The position numbers and the translations under genes are program-made. This document shows, piece after piece, positions 6,687-14,502 of a DNA stretch of 38,007 nt (its first letter is position 1; the number at the start of each line of letters is the position of its first letter). The notes beneath the pieces were generated by a model. The model was not told where the DNA came from and did not search any database. It saw only the letters and a program-made list of their open reading frames with translations. The stretch is taken from positions 1 through 38,007 of the forward strand of contig CAIWTJ010000115.1 of NCBI GenBank assembly GCA_903915535.1. The letters run 5' to 3'. Source of the DNA: Enhydrobacter aerosaccus (GTDB taxonomy: Bacteria > Pseudomonadota > Alphaproteobacteria > Reyranellales > Reyranellaceae).

Positions 6687-7624
6687 GGGCGGTGGCCGCT
6701 ACCGACACCCGTACAGAAGCGCTCATGCGTGCCGCGGCCTTTGACCAGGTGCGAAGACTAAATGAAACCCACGATCATCTGACTGCGACGGAGCTAAAAC
6801 CTGGCTTCATATTCGCTGGGGAGCGATTTCCGCTCATGAACCCTCAACGGGGCATCTTCAAGCCGCAGCAGATGCGGTTCTTGCTATCGATAAAAACGGT
6901 CTTCCCTAAGCCAGGTGGGAAGGTTTGGTACGACGACCAGCGAGACGTTCACCGGCAGATTTTTGAAGGCGATGAGACAATCGATTACGCCTTTATGGGC
7001 CAGGACCCAGACGCCGCGGACAACAGGTGGCTCCGAGAGGCAATGGAGAACCAGGTTCCGATCATCTATTTCTTGGGGATCGCGCCCGGCCGATATAAGG
7101 CGATGCTTCCTGCCTTCATCGCTGGGTGGGATGCGGCGACCTTGAAGGCGAAAGTGGCCTTCGGGCTGGTTGAACAGGGCGTTCTTACGCCGCCAGAGAA
7201 TGGCCTAGAGCGTCGCTACGCCCTACGCACCGTCAAACAGCGTCTGCATCAGGCCTCCTTTCGTGAGGCTGTAATTAGCGCCTACAACGGGCGCTGCGCG
7301 CTCTCTGGACTGCCGGAGCCGGTCTTACTCGATGCTGCTCACATCGTGGCGGACAATGACGAGCGCTTCGGCCAGCCCATCGTGCCCAACGGCATACCAC
7401 TGTCGAAAATCCATCATGCCGCCTTCGATGCACATTTGATCGGAATTGACCCGGATTTCCGGCTACATGTCTCCGAGCGCCTGCTCCGCCAGAATGATGG
7501 GCCCATGCTTGAGGCGCTGAAGGGCTTAAAAGGAGGCGAAATCCATCTGCCGCGTCGTGTGGTCGATAGACCTGACCGAGATAGGCTTGCTCAGCGATTC
7601 GAGCGATTCAAGAATGCCGTCTAA
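6656..7624 (+). CDS. HNH restriction-type endonuclease (COG3440-like)
   Basis: The 322-residue product has an N-terminal domain of about 200 residues (with GGKVWYDDQRDVHRQIFEGD and a YFLGIAPGRYKAMLP segment) and a C-terminal HNH nuclease domain: GRCALSGLPEPVLLDAAHIV, then PNGIPLSKIHHAAFDAHLIG. The N-terminal type is seen in putative restriction endonucleases, where it is thought to recognise DNA or modified bases. It starts inside the end of the preceding HNH gene and is convergent with the AbiE pair. It appears full length. A role in defence against foreign DNA is inferred from the family and from its neighbours (AbiE, integrase). Confidence 0.8.
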   Translation: MAQRKLLSRVRAVAATDTRTEALMRAAAFDQVRRLNETHDHLTATELKPGFIFAGERFPLMNPQRGIFKPQQMRFLLSIKTVFPKPGGKVWYDDQRDVHRQIFEGDETIDYAFMGQDPDAADNRWLREAMENQVPIIYFLGIAPGRYKAMLPAFIAGWDAATLKAKVAFGLVEQGVLTPPENGLERRYALRTVKQRLHQASFREAVISAYNGRCALSGLPEPVLLDAAHIVADNDERFGQPIVPNGIPLSKIHHAAFDAHLIGIDPDFRLHVSERLLRQNDGPMLEALKGLKGGEIHLPRRVVDRPDRDRLAQRFERFKNAV

Positions 7625-7711
7625 AAATATAAGGCGGGCGGAACGAATGATCAGACTATTGATCAGCTAACTGCCGGGCACCGCACAGTTATTCGCCAGT
7701 CGATGAGTCAG

Positions 7712-8590
7712 TCAGGGCGGGCCGTGAGGTGAAACGGGAAACTGAAACCGCTCTTTCATTTCGTCGGTGCGTGCCCATGGATCGCCCGGCAGGCGATCGA
7801 TGAGGCCTGAGAAGACGCTTACGAATTGCTGCATTGTCGATTCATCGGTAAGTGCCTCGGCCGCAGGTGCGGGGAGCAGGGGTCTCATGTCTAGGATGAA
7901 GCGCGGGTTTCCGAGTTTCGCAAACATGCGCTCCTGTGCCTGCGCACGGGAGATCGGCATGCCGCTGAGCTCCAGATACTGCGCAAAGAGGGTCGCTACG
8001 CGCGTGGTGTCGAGCCCGTCGAACTTTTCAAGCGCATGGGCGAGATCGTACAGATCGCGACCCTTGTCGCGTTGAAGCAGCGCCCGAAGCTTGGTCGCAA
8101 GTATTTCTTCCCGGGAGAATGTGTGAACGTCGACACCTCCGGTGAACCAGGGATTGGTGACTTGGAAGGGCATGTTGACGGAAGGGTCAAAGGCAGTGAT
8201 CTCACGGGTATTAATCTCGACCTTGAGTCGAATGGTGCCGCCGCCGTTTTCTGCGTCGACGCGAAAACGGAGTTTGGGGGCAACGGGGCTCTGGACGAAC
8301 TGTGCTCGTCCAAGCCACGGTTCGAGAACCGTGCGAAGGCGATCAAGGATGGGGCCGATCGGTCCTTCGGAGGTGCGGACAAGGTCGATGTCCTCCGAGT
8401 ACCTGAGTGGCGGAATAAAGTGGAGCTTGTTGAGGGCCGTGCCCCCGCGAAAGCGCAATGCCTCGCGCAGCGTGGGATCAGAGAAGATCTCGACGATGGC
8501 GCGGCTGATGATCAGGTCCTGTTCGACCTGCCGTTCGTCCGCCCAGGGGACGGTATTACCCCATGCCACGATGTTCTGGGACGGGATCAT
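7712..8590 (-). CDS. abiEii: AbiEii toxin (nucleotidyltransferase)
   Basis: The 292-residue product carries the AbiEii/AbiGii nucleotidyltransferase motifs: RFRGGTALNKLHF (motif I), RYSEDIDLVR (motif II), a KVEINTRE strand (third acidic site) and EEILATKLRALLQRDKGRDLYDLA (motif IV). AbiEii proteins are type IV toxins; characterised relatives add nucleotides to RNA, including tRNA acceptor ends, and stop growth, giving phage abortive infection or plasmid stability. The ATG overlaps the abiEi stop by four bases (ATGA), the normal order antitoxin then toxin. All motifs appear intact. Confidence 0.9.
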   Translation of the reverse strand: MIPSQNIVAWGNTVPWADERQVEQDLIISRAIVEIFSDPTLREALRFRGGTALNKLHFIPPLRYSEDIDLVRTSEGPIGPILDRLRTVLEPWLGRAQFVQSPVAPKLRFRVDAENGGGTIRLKVEINTREITAFDPSVNMPFQVTNPWFTGGVDVHTFSREEILATKLRALLQRDKGRDLYDLAHALEKFDGLDTTRVATLFAQYLELSGMPISRAQAQERMFAKLGNPRFILDMRPLLPAPAAEALTDESTMQQFVSVFSGLIDRLPGDPWARTDEMKERFQFPVSPHGPP

Positions 8591-9414
8591 TCGTCAATTT
8601 CCGGCGCACGACGGACGATGACGCGCCAGCGGTCGTTTCGCTCTACTGGAGCTGGTGCAAGATCGGTATTGCTGTTTTCCTTTCGGTCGAGTTCCGTCCA
8701 GGTCACGGAGCCACGCGCTTCGAGAGCCTGGGACAAGGGCTCCGTTCGATCCCGATAGCCGACGCGATCGAGCAGATAGCCGAGACGCTGAGCGACAGGC
8801 CGTTCCGCGCTCAGAGACAGGGCCGCGAGTTTCGCGGCATCGATCTTCGATCCAAGGTCGGACAGGACCGTTGCGATATTGTCCATGCCGCCGGCGGCCT
8901 GGGGGTAGCGCAGAAGATCGAGCGTCGTCAGCTCCACAGTCGAGACCTTCATTTTGCCGGTATCGGTTTTGAGATCTTCAATTCCGCTGGCAACGGCGGG
9001 CATGTCTTTTCGATAGTAGAAAGCAATTAGGTTTCGGCCCGCGCGGATTTTCGGCAGCCGCTTGCCGGCAATGACCTGAAATTCCATGACGGCTTGATGT
9101 GAGGCCCCGTGCAGTTCGGCGGCCTTTAAGAGCCCGACGTAGTACGCCTGCTCTTCATGGCGCATCAGTGCGTCAATGTACCAAGCGGGTGGTGGCGCTC
9201 CCCAGGAAGCGAACTGCGGGGGGACGATCACATAGAAGCCGCGCCTTGGATTGAGAAGGTGCTTGCGCCGCTGCAGTCGTTCCGCAGCGTCAAGGAAAGC
9301 ACCCCGTCCGATGTGCAACGCTTGTTCGGCCTCTGCGCTCGTGAACACAACCTGTCCTGCTGAGAGCAGCCCATTTATGTGCATGGATAGAGAAGAGCGC
9401 GAAAGAGGAATCAT
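8587..9414 (-). CDS. abiEi: AbiEi antitoxin and transcriptional repressor
   Basis: The 275-residue product has an N-terminal winged-helix domain (about residues 12-65, including AEAEQALHIGRGAFLDAAER) and a larger C-terminal antitoxin domain with HRA/AYYVGLLKAAELHG and MEFQVIAGKRLP segments. This is the AbiEi type: the winged helix represses the operon and the C-terminal domain counters toxin action. An internal ATG at 9384 is a second possible start; no strong ribosome binding site decides between them. The upstream region holds a well-formed promoter and inverted repeats, fitting autorepression. Confidence 0.85.
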   Translation of the reverse strand: MIPLSRSSLSMHINGLLSAGQVVFTSAEAEQALHIGRGAFLDAAERLQRRKHLLNPRRGFYVIVPPQFASWGAPPPAWYIDALMRHEEQAYYVGLLKAAELHGASHQAVMEFQVIAGKRLPKIRAGRNLIAFYYRKDMPAVASGIEDLKTDTGKMKVSTVELTTLDLLRYPQAAGGMDNIATVLSDLGSKIDAAKLAALSLSAERPVAQRLGYLLDRVGYRDRTEPLSQALEARGSVTWTELDRKENSNTDLAPAPVERNDRWRVIVRRAPEIDE

Positions 9415-9423
9415 TTCTTATTA

Positions 9424-9504
9424 TCCGCTCTGTATGCGGATTATTCAACATGATTTTTGATAGTTCAACTAAACGTTTCGTTTAGTCCGCTTTAATAGCG
9501 GATT
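9424..9504 (-). promoter_or_regulatory. abiE promoter with three inverted-repeat operators
   Basis: On the minus strand, TTGAAC (9463-9468) and AATAAT (9440-9445) are spaced by 17 bases and resemble a sigma-70 promoter firing toward abiEi. One palindrome, TCCGC-N7-GCGGATT (9424-9442), overlaps the -10. A second copy of the same pattern lies at 9486-9504. Between them, ACTAAACG-TTT-CGTTTAGT (9468-9486) abuts the -35. AbiEi antitoxins are known to repress by binding inverted repeats in the abiE promoter, so these are likely operators. The repeats and spacing are seen; the binding is inferred. Confidence 0.6.
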
Positions 9505-9507
9505 TTC

Positions 9508-11040
9508 TTACATATTTTGTGTGGCGCGGCCACGCTTCGGAATCTCCATCGGATACTTGATCGTGTCGATCTCGGCCTTGAGCTTCTCGAGCGACGGTCC
9601 CTCGTAGATGTAGCGGTTGTGTACATCCGAGCCCTTAGAGTGACCAACAAGGTCCATTCGCAGGGATAGGTCCTTGCCTTGCTGAGATCCATACGTAGTG
9701 AACGCTCCGCGTAGGGCGTGGAAGTCTACGTTGGAATCGGTGACGCCGCAGGCATCCGAATACCTTCCGAACCATTGCGTCGCAGCGTTCTGCGAGGGAA
9801 CCATGATCGCGTCCACGTCTGGCACGTTGTACTCAACGCCTGGCTTCTTCACCAACGGGACATCGGCGAACAGCCATTCGCGCTTCTCCCTGACGGCACA
9901 TCTTGCAAGTTCGACAAACCCGAGGCGAATCAGTTCATGGTGGACTGGTACCACTCGTGCCTTATCGCCCTTCACGTTCTGTCCTCGCCCCGGCTGGATG
10001 ATGATATGCCAGATGCCAAAGGTGTCGCTGACATCGTGTGGGCGAAGCTGGATCCCTTCGGTGAGGCGGACGCCTGCGTAGATGCCCAGCAGGGGCAACC
10101 AATATTTCCAGTCGCCCTCGCGGTTGCCCACCACGAACAGTGCCTTGAGTTCGTCAGGAGTATAGAGACGGCGACGTTTCTTGATGTTCTCCGTCTTCGC
10201 ATAGGTCTTCACGTCCCGCATCGGATTGTCGTTTCGGTGACGCTTCTCGATGGCGAATTCGAACAGTGACCGCACAGCTCCGAGCTTGTGGACCTTGGTC
10301 TGGCCGGCGAGTTTTTCGCCTTTTTTTTCGTCCAGCGAGTCACCGAGCCAGTTGCGATATTTCCAGCAGTGGTCCGGTGTGTATTCGTGGATTTCGAGAT
10401 CACCACACTGTTCACGGAACTGTTCGAGTGCCCGCTTGTAGTTCTTGGACCGCTTCTTGGCTGCGAAGTAATCCCGGGTGATCTCGGAGTGGAGCGGCGT
10501 CCGGCCGGCTACCACGCGGACCGAGCGGACCAACTCCACCGGGGTCTGGTGGCGTCGTTCGACCTTGCGCTCCCCGACCAGGGCCTCCGGGTCATCCACC
10601 GACATCAGGGCCTTCATGTGGAGCAGCCGAAGCCGCTGCTGGGCGACTCGGTCAACCCAACGGGCGATCAGGCGCTGATCCTCGAACGAGAAGGTCCGGT
10701 CCATTTTCTTGAGCCACCCGAAGGCGCAGGGGTGGCCATGGGGAGTTTGGAACTGGGCTCGTTCATCGTCTGTCAGGCCCGCCCTGCCTCGCTCATTGCG
10801 CAGGGCCCGATGACGGTCGCAGATTTCGACGGCGAACTCGTAGGCGTCCTCATCGGTCACCCGGTAGTTGACCATCTGGCGGGCTCGCTGGATCAGGTCC
10901 TCGGAATACGCAGCGGCCTTGGTCGTGGTCATCCCGTCCCTCAGGGGAACGTATACGACAGAGCTCAACGCCGTCCCGTCGATCACGACCCCCTGCACCT
11001 CCCGAGGGACGCGGCGCTTGTGATATTCGGTGCGGGACAT
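9508..11040 (-). CDS. Tyrosine recombinase / site-specific integrase
   Basis: The 510-residue product has an N-terminal part with a SAM-like core-binding domain (about 195-290) and a catalytic domain with the tyrosine recombinase residues: Arg in GIYAGVRLTEG (about 325), His-x-x-Arg in DFHALRGAF (about 441-444), His in LVGHSKGSD (about 468) and the nucleophile Tyr in VHNRYIYEG (about 479). Such enzymes integrate or excise islands, prophages and conjugative elements. It points toward the AbiE pair and HNH genes. Its start is preceded by a hairpin-forming inverted repeat that covers the ribosome binding site. No tRNA attachment site is visible near it. Confidence 0.9.
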   Translation of the reverse strand: MSRTEYHKRRVPREVQGVVIDGTALSSVVYVPLRDGMTTTKAAAYSEDLIQRARQMVNYRVTDEDAYEFAVEICDRHRALRNERGRAGLTDDERAQFQTPHGHPCAFGWLKKMDRTFSFEDQRLIARWVDRVAQQRLRLLHMKALMSVDDPEALVGERKVERRHQTPVELVRSVRVVAGRTPLHSEITRDYFAAKKRSKNYKRALEQFREQCGDLEIHEYTPDHCWKYRNWLGDSLDEKKGEKLAGQTKVHKLGAVRSLFEFAIEKRHRNDNPMRDVKTYAKTENIKKRRRLYTPDELKALFVVGNREGDWKYWLPLLGIYAGVRLTEGIQLRPHDVSDTFGIWHIIIQPGRGQNVKGDKARVVPVHHELIRLGFVELARCAVREKREWLFADVPLVKKPGVEYNVPDVDAIMVPSQNAATQWFGRYSDACGVTDSNVDFHALRGAFTTYGSQQGKDLSLRMDLVGHSKGSDVHNRYIYEGPSLEKLKAEIDTIKYPMEIPKRGRATQNM

Positions 11041-11044
11041 CGGC

Positions 11045-11074
11045 GTAGAACCTTTCTGAGCGGAAATGTTCTAC
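11045..11074 (-). promoter_or_regulatory. Inverted repeat over the integrase leader
   Basis: GTAGAAC (11045-11051) pairs with GTTCTAC (11068-11074), and inside it TTTC pairs with GAAA around a six-base loop, giving a near-symmetric 30-base element. It lies four bases before the integrase ATG and includes the likely ribosome binding site (AAAGG on the minus strand). It could be an operator for autorepression or an RNA hairpin limiting translation. Confidence 0.5.
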
Positions 11075-11089
11075 GGAAGATGTTTCGGT

Positions 11090-11113
11090 AAAAGCTTGGT
11101 TTCAAGGGCTTTT
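11090..11113 (-). terminator. Probable rho-independent terminator
   Basis: On the minus strand an A-rich arm (AAAAGC with CCTTG) pairs across an AAAC loop with CAAGCTTTT, ending in four T residues. It would stop transcripts coming from the secreted-protein gene at 11189 before they enter the integrase. The stem has a two-base bulge and is short, so strength is uncertain. Confidence 0.45.
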
Positions 11114-11188
11114 AGGCGGGCCAACAATTTGGATGTGCTACGATTGAACTCCTGGCGCCCCAGCCACGCTCCGCTCTTCATCGCCGGC

Positions 11189-11614
11189 TCAGGGGTCGAC
11201 GCCTCTGTTTCTCGTGCACGACGTGTAGGCACCGGCGAAGTAGCCGCCGTTTTGCTGGGCGCAGAGCGCGCGCACACCTGCCTCCCACTGCGCTTCGCGT
11301 TGGTCCTGCCGGTGTTCGAGGAGGGTCGGGTCGTTGTTCACCTCGGCGAGTTGGGCCTGCGCCCCCGGCAACAGGTTCTGGCAGGTGCTGGCGTAAGGGC
11401 TGCGCTGCCGAATGCAGTCCTGCAGATTCTCGATCAGCTTTTCGGCCGTGTACTGGCACTCGTCCTTGTCCATGCCGGTCTGCGCCGCGGCGCAAACCTG
11501 ATGCATGTAGGCGTTCATCTTCGCAGGATGCCACCAGGACGATTGAGCCTGCGCCACGCCGGGACCGAGCAGGGTGCCGCCGAGCGCGAGAAGTGCGAGC
11601 CAAACGTGTTTCAT
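11189..11614 (-). CDS. Small secreted six-cysteine protein, unknown function
   Basis: I do not recognise the family. The 141-residue product has a clear signal peptide (MKHVWLALLALGGTLLGPGV, cleavage after AQA near residue 23). The mature part is mainly helical and carries six cysteines spaced through it (HQVCAAA, DECQYT, QDCIRQ, STCQNL, ALCAQQ, TSCTRN), which suggests three disulfide bonds in the periplasm. It is the first gene with core-genome style GC content after the integrase, so it likely marks the chromosome side of the island. It stands alone. Confidence 0.65.
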   Translation of the reverse strand: MKHVWLALLALGGTLLGPGVAQAQSSWWHPAKMNAYMHQVCAAAQTGMDKDECQYTAEKLIENLQDCIRQRSPYASTCQNLLPGAQAQLAEVNNDPTLLEHRQDQREAQWEAGVRALCAQQNGGYFAGAYTSCTRNRGVDP

Positions 11615-11636
11615 ATCCCCCTCCGCGCCGACGCCG

Positions 11637-12167
11637 TCAGGCCTTCATTGCCCGTTCGCGGCCATCATAAGCCCGCGCGAGCAACTGTGCCCGATCGTCG
11701 AACAGGTCGCCGCCAGCCTTCTTCGCCAGCAACGCGTCCTCGATCTCCCGATGAGGCCGCGTGCCGCCGTCGGCCAGCAGATGCTCGATCGCCACGCCGC
11801 GCTCGGCCAGCCGGCGCGATACCAGCACGGTACGATGACAGTCGAGTGGCTCCTTTTCCGCGCACATCAGGCACAGCGTCGTCTTGGCCGAACGGTCGAT
11901 CAGCTCTGCCAGCGCGTCCTTGAACGCCGGCCGTGCGGCCACGTCGTTGTAGCCATCGCCTTTACCGCCGAGCGCGGCGCCCTGCCACTCGTAGGCGATG
12001 CCGGCCGCCGCGAGACTCTTGGCGAGACGCTCCTTGCTAAACTGCGGATGACGGCGCGAGTAGGGCATCGAGCGCACGTCGACCAGCAGCTCGACGCCGC
12101 CGTTCTTCAGGAGATCGACGAAGCGTTCGATCGGGTGGGTCGAGTGGCCGATTGTCTTGATGGTCAT
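11637..12167 (-). CDS. DUF488 family protein
   Basis: The 176-residue product matches DUF488 throughout: it begins with IKTIGHSTHPIERFVDLL, then VDVRSMPYSRRHPQFSKERL, and later has LCLMCAEKEPLDCHRTVLVSR, the conserved CAE...CHR segment. The biochemical role of DUF488 is not settled; proteins are often annotated near stress or DNA genes. The ATG overlaps the stop of the LysR gene by four bases, so the pair is one transcript. Confidence 0.85.
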   Translation of the reverse strand: MTIKTIGHSTHPIERFVDLLKNGGVELLVDVRSMPYSRRHPQFSKERLAKSLAAAGIAYEWQGAALGGKGDGYNDVAARPAFKDALAELIDRSAKTTLCLMCAEKEPLDCHRTVLVSRRLAERGVAIEHLLADGGTRPHREIEDALLAKKAGGDLFDDRAQLLARAYDGRERAMKA

Positions 12168-13060
12168 TTCAGCCGCCGCACGAGATCGATGAACGCCAGC
12201 GTCGCGGCCGAGCGCTCGTCGCGCCGGCAGGCGAGGTTGAGCGGCACCTTGAGGGCGGGCTTGCCCTTCAGCGGGCGATAGACGACGCCTTCCAGCGGCA
12301 GGCGGCTCAAGGAGGCGGGGACGATGGTGATGCCGAGGCCCGCGGCCACCAGGTTGAGCGTGGACACGATGCGCGGCGCTTCCTGGCCGACATGCGGGCT
12401 GAAGCCCGCCTCGCTGCAGGCCGCGATGATCACGTCGTAGAGGCCGCGGCCGTCGGGCCGGCGGTAGAGGATGAAGGTCTCCTCCGAGAGTTCCTTGAGC
12501 GCGAGCGTAGGCTTCTTCGACAGAGGGTGCTTCGCGGGGAAGGCGACGGCGGTGTCCTCGTGCAGAAGCGCGTGAACCGTGATGCCTTCAGGGTCGACGA
12601 GGCCGGAGCGGATGAACGCCACGTCGAGCCGCCCGTCGCGCAGGCCGCTCATCATGTCGCCGGAGCCGCTCTCCTCCAGCACGAAAGAGACATCGGGCCG
12701 CTTGGTGCGGAACTCGCGCATCGCGCGCGCGACCAGCGGGTGGAACGGCGCCGACGTCGTGAAGCCCACGGCGATGCGGCCGGTCTCGCCGCGCGCGGTG
12801 CGGCGGGCGCGGATCTTGGCGTGCTCGACGTCGCTCAGAATCTGCTCGGCGTCGGCCAGGAAGGCGCGGCCGGCGTCGGTCAGGCTCACGCCGCGCGGAT
12901 GGCGCAGGAACAGGGTGGCATCGACCTCGCGCTCGAGCGCCTGGATCTGCTGGCTGAGCGGCGGCTGCTGCATGCGCAGCCTCTCCGCCGCGCGCGTGAT
13001 GTGCCCTTCATGCGCGACGGCGACGAAATAGCGAAGGTGACGCAGTTCCATTCTTGTCAT
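12164..13060 (-). CDS. LysR-family transcriptional regulator
   Basis: The 298-residue product has an N-terminal winged helix (MELRHLRYFVAVAHEGHITR, AERLRMQQPPLSQQIQALE) and a C-terminal periplasmic-binding-like effector domain (about 90-295). The sequence is nearest in style to BenM/CatM-type regulators of aromatic or organic acid genes. It is divergent from the TSUP exporter, and LysR proteins commonly control the divergent neighbour, so the exporter is the likely target. It shares an operon with the DUF488 gene. The effector is unknown. The ATG at 13060 or the next one, four codons in, could be the start. Confidence 0.9.
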   Translation of the reverse strand: MTRMELRHLRYFVAVAHEGHITRAAERLRMQQPPLSQQIQALEREVDATLFLRHPRGVSLTDAGRAFLADAEQILSDVEHAKIRARRTARGETGRIAVGFTTSAPFHPLVARAMREFRTKRPDVSFVLEESGSGDMMSGLRDGRLDVAFIRSGLVDPEGITVHALLHEDTAVAFPAKHPLSKKPTLALKELSEETFILYRRPDGRGLYDVIIAACSEAGFSPHVGQEAPRIVSTLNLVAAGLGITIVPASLSRLPLEGVVYRPLKGKPALKVPLNLACRRDERSAATLAFIDLVRRLK

Positions 13061-13076
13061 CCTGAGTCGGCGACTC

Positions 13077-13103
13077 TTTCCTCCCCCGTCCCGGGGGAGG
13101 AAA
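13077..13103. repeat. Perfect 12-base inverted repeat between LysR and TSUP genes
   Basis: TTTCCTCCCCCG and CGGGGGAGGAAA are exact complements with a three-base loop TCC. It lies 17 bases upstream of the LysR start. It could be a regulator site, but CCTCCCCC palindromes are also widespread REP-like repeats in GC-rich alphaproteobacteria, so that origin is equally likely. Confidence 0.6.
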
Positions 13104-13181
13104 TGTAAGATATCGTGAAAGTATCGACCGGCTATTTACCATATATTTGAACACTGGATAAAGCGCTCCTACGGTCCGGCC

Positions 13182-13928
13182 ATGACGATATTCATGGCCG
13201 CGTCGCTCTCCGTTCTGATGATCTTCACCGCGCTCCTCTCCGGCGTCTTCGGCATGGCGGGAGGGCTCATCCTGATCGGCGTGCTGATCACGCTGTTCCC
13301 GGTGCCGCAGGCGATGATTCTGCATGCGGTGACGCAGATGGCGTCGAACGGCTGGCGGGCGCTGTTGTGGTGGCGGCACATCGGCTGGCGCAGCATGGGG
13401 TTCTACGTCGCGGGTTGCCTGGTCGCGGTCGGCCTGTGGTCGCTCACGCTCTACGTGCCCGATAAGGCGGTGGCGCTCCTGATGCTGGGCGCCTCGCCCT
13501 TCGTGATCCGCGCGATCCCCGAGAAGATCCTGCCGCGCACCTTCGGTCCCCCGCAGGTGGCGATCACCGGACTGTTTTCGATGACGCTGATGCTGCTGAC
13601 CGGCGTCACGGGGCCGCTGCTCGACACGATGTTTCTGCGGTCGCCGCTCGAACGCAAGGAGATCATCGCCACCAAGGCCGCGTGCCAGGTGTTCGGCCAT
13701 GGCTTCAAGCTCTTCTACTTCGGCGCGCTGATCCAGCAGGCGGGCACCATCGAGCCGTGGTTCCTCGGCCTGGCCGTCGCCTCGTCGATCGTGGGCTCCT
13801 CGCTCGGCCGCCTGCTGCTCGAGCGCCTCAGCGACACGCAGTTCCGCTCCTGGTCGAACCGGCTGATCACCGCGATCGGCGCCTATTACGTCGGCCACGG
13901 TTTGGTGATGCTGGTTCACTTCGCCTAA
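13182..13928 (+). CDS. TSUP-family (TauE/SafE) membrane exporter
   Basis: The 248-residue product has about seven to eight hydrophobic helices. The N-terminal repeat includes LLSGVFGMAGGLILIGVLI and the second repeat has LLTGVTGPLLDTMFL, together the two-fold motif of the TauE/SafE (TSUP) family, which moves sulfite, sulfoacetate or other organosulfur and organic anions. A second ATG at 13194 is possible. It is divergent from a LysR gene. Substrate is not readable from sequence. Confidence 0.85.
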   Translation: MTIFMAASLSVLMIFTALLSGVFGMAGGLILIGVLITLFPVPQAMILHAVTQMASNGWRALLWWRHIGWRSMGFYVAGCLVAVGLWSLTLYVPDKAVALLMLGASPFVIRAIPEKILPRTFGPPQVAITGLFSMTLMLLTGVTGPLLDTMFLRSPLERKEIIATKAACQVFGHGFKLFYFGALIQQAGTIEPWFLGLAVASSIVGSSLGRLLLERLSDTQFRSWSNRLITAIGAYYVGHGLVMLVHFA

Positions 13929-13936
13929 GATGGCGT

Positions 13937-14371
13937 GTGCCGATTGACAGCAAGATTCCCGCGGGCTTCACACAGCTCGCCGACGTGGTGGGCTTCGCCG
14001 AGGCGAACGGTCCCTGGTACGAGAAGATCGAGAACGGCCGGCTGGTCCGCGGTTTCCTGGCGGGACCGCAGCACGCCAATTCGCTGGGCATCGTGCACGG
14101 CGGCATGATGGCGGCCTTCCTCGACTCGGCGATGGGCTCGACGGTGTGGCACGTGTTGCAGCGCCGCGCCGTGACCATGAAGCTCTCGCTCGACTATCTC
14201 GGGCCCGGCCGGGTCGGCGAGTGGCTGCAGGCCGAGGGCGAGGTGGTGGGCGAGGACGAACACATGGTCCAGGTGCGCGCCCGCCTTTACGGCCGCCGCC
14301 ATGACATCCTGACCGGCGTCGGCGCCTTCGCGCTGCTCAGCCGCCAGCGCTCGGTGAAGCCCCGGGGTTAG
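13937..14371 (+). CDS. PaaI-type hotdog thioesterase
   Basis: The 144-residue product is a hotdog-fold acyl-CoA thioesterase of the PaaI/YdiI type: QHANSLGIVHGGMMAAFLDSAMG carries the usual N-x-x-G-x-x-H-G-G motif, followed by TMKLSLDYLGPGRVGEWL. I place the start at the GTG 13937, eight bases after the TSUP stop, because the longer upstream frame is only the shadow of the exporter. It probably shares a transcript with the exporter. Substrate is unknown; phenylacetyl-CoA or other aryl/acyl-CoA is typical. Confidence 0.85.
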   Translation: MPIDSKIPAGFTQLADVVGFAEANGPWYEKIENGRLVRGFLAGPQHANSLGIVHGGMMAAFLDSAMGSTVWHVLQRRAVTMKLSLDYLGPGRVGEWLQAEGEVVGEDEHMVQVRARLYGRRHDILTGVGAFALLSRQRSVKPRG

Positions 14372-14502
14372 GTTTGCGGGGCCGAGCCTGCGCAATTTTA
14401 TTGCGTAGGGGGAGTGGCGGAATTCGGTACAAATCGCGTGAAACCCTTATGCCATCGGCATCCGAGGTGTCCCAGGATTTCGGTGCACACCGCGTCAACT
14501 TT

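Noticed and set aside
7625..7711. Two TGATCA palindromes between the HNH and AbiEii genes as an attachment or terminator site
   Set aside because: Six-base palindromes are too short, with no T-run and no matching copy near the integrase.
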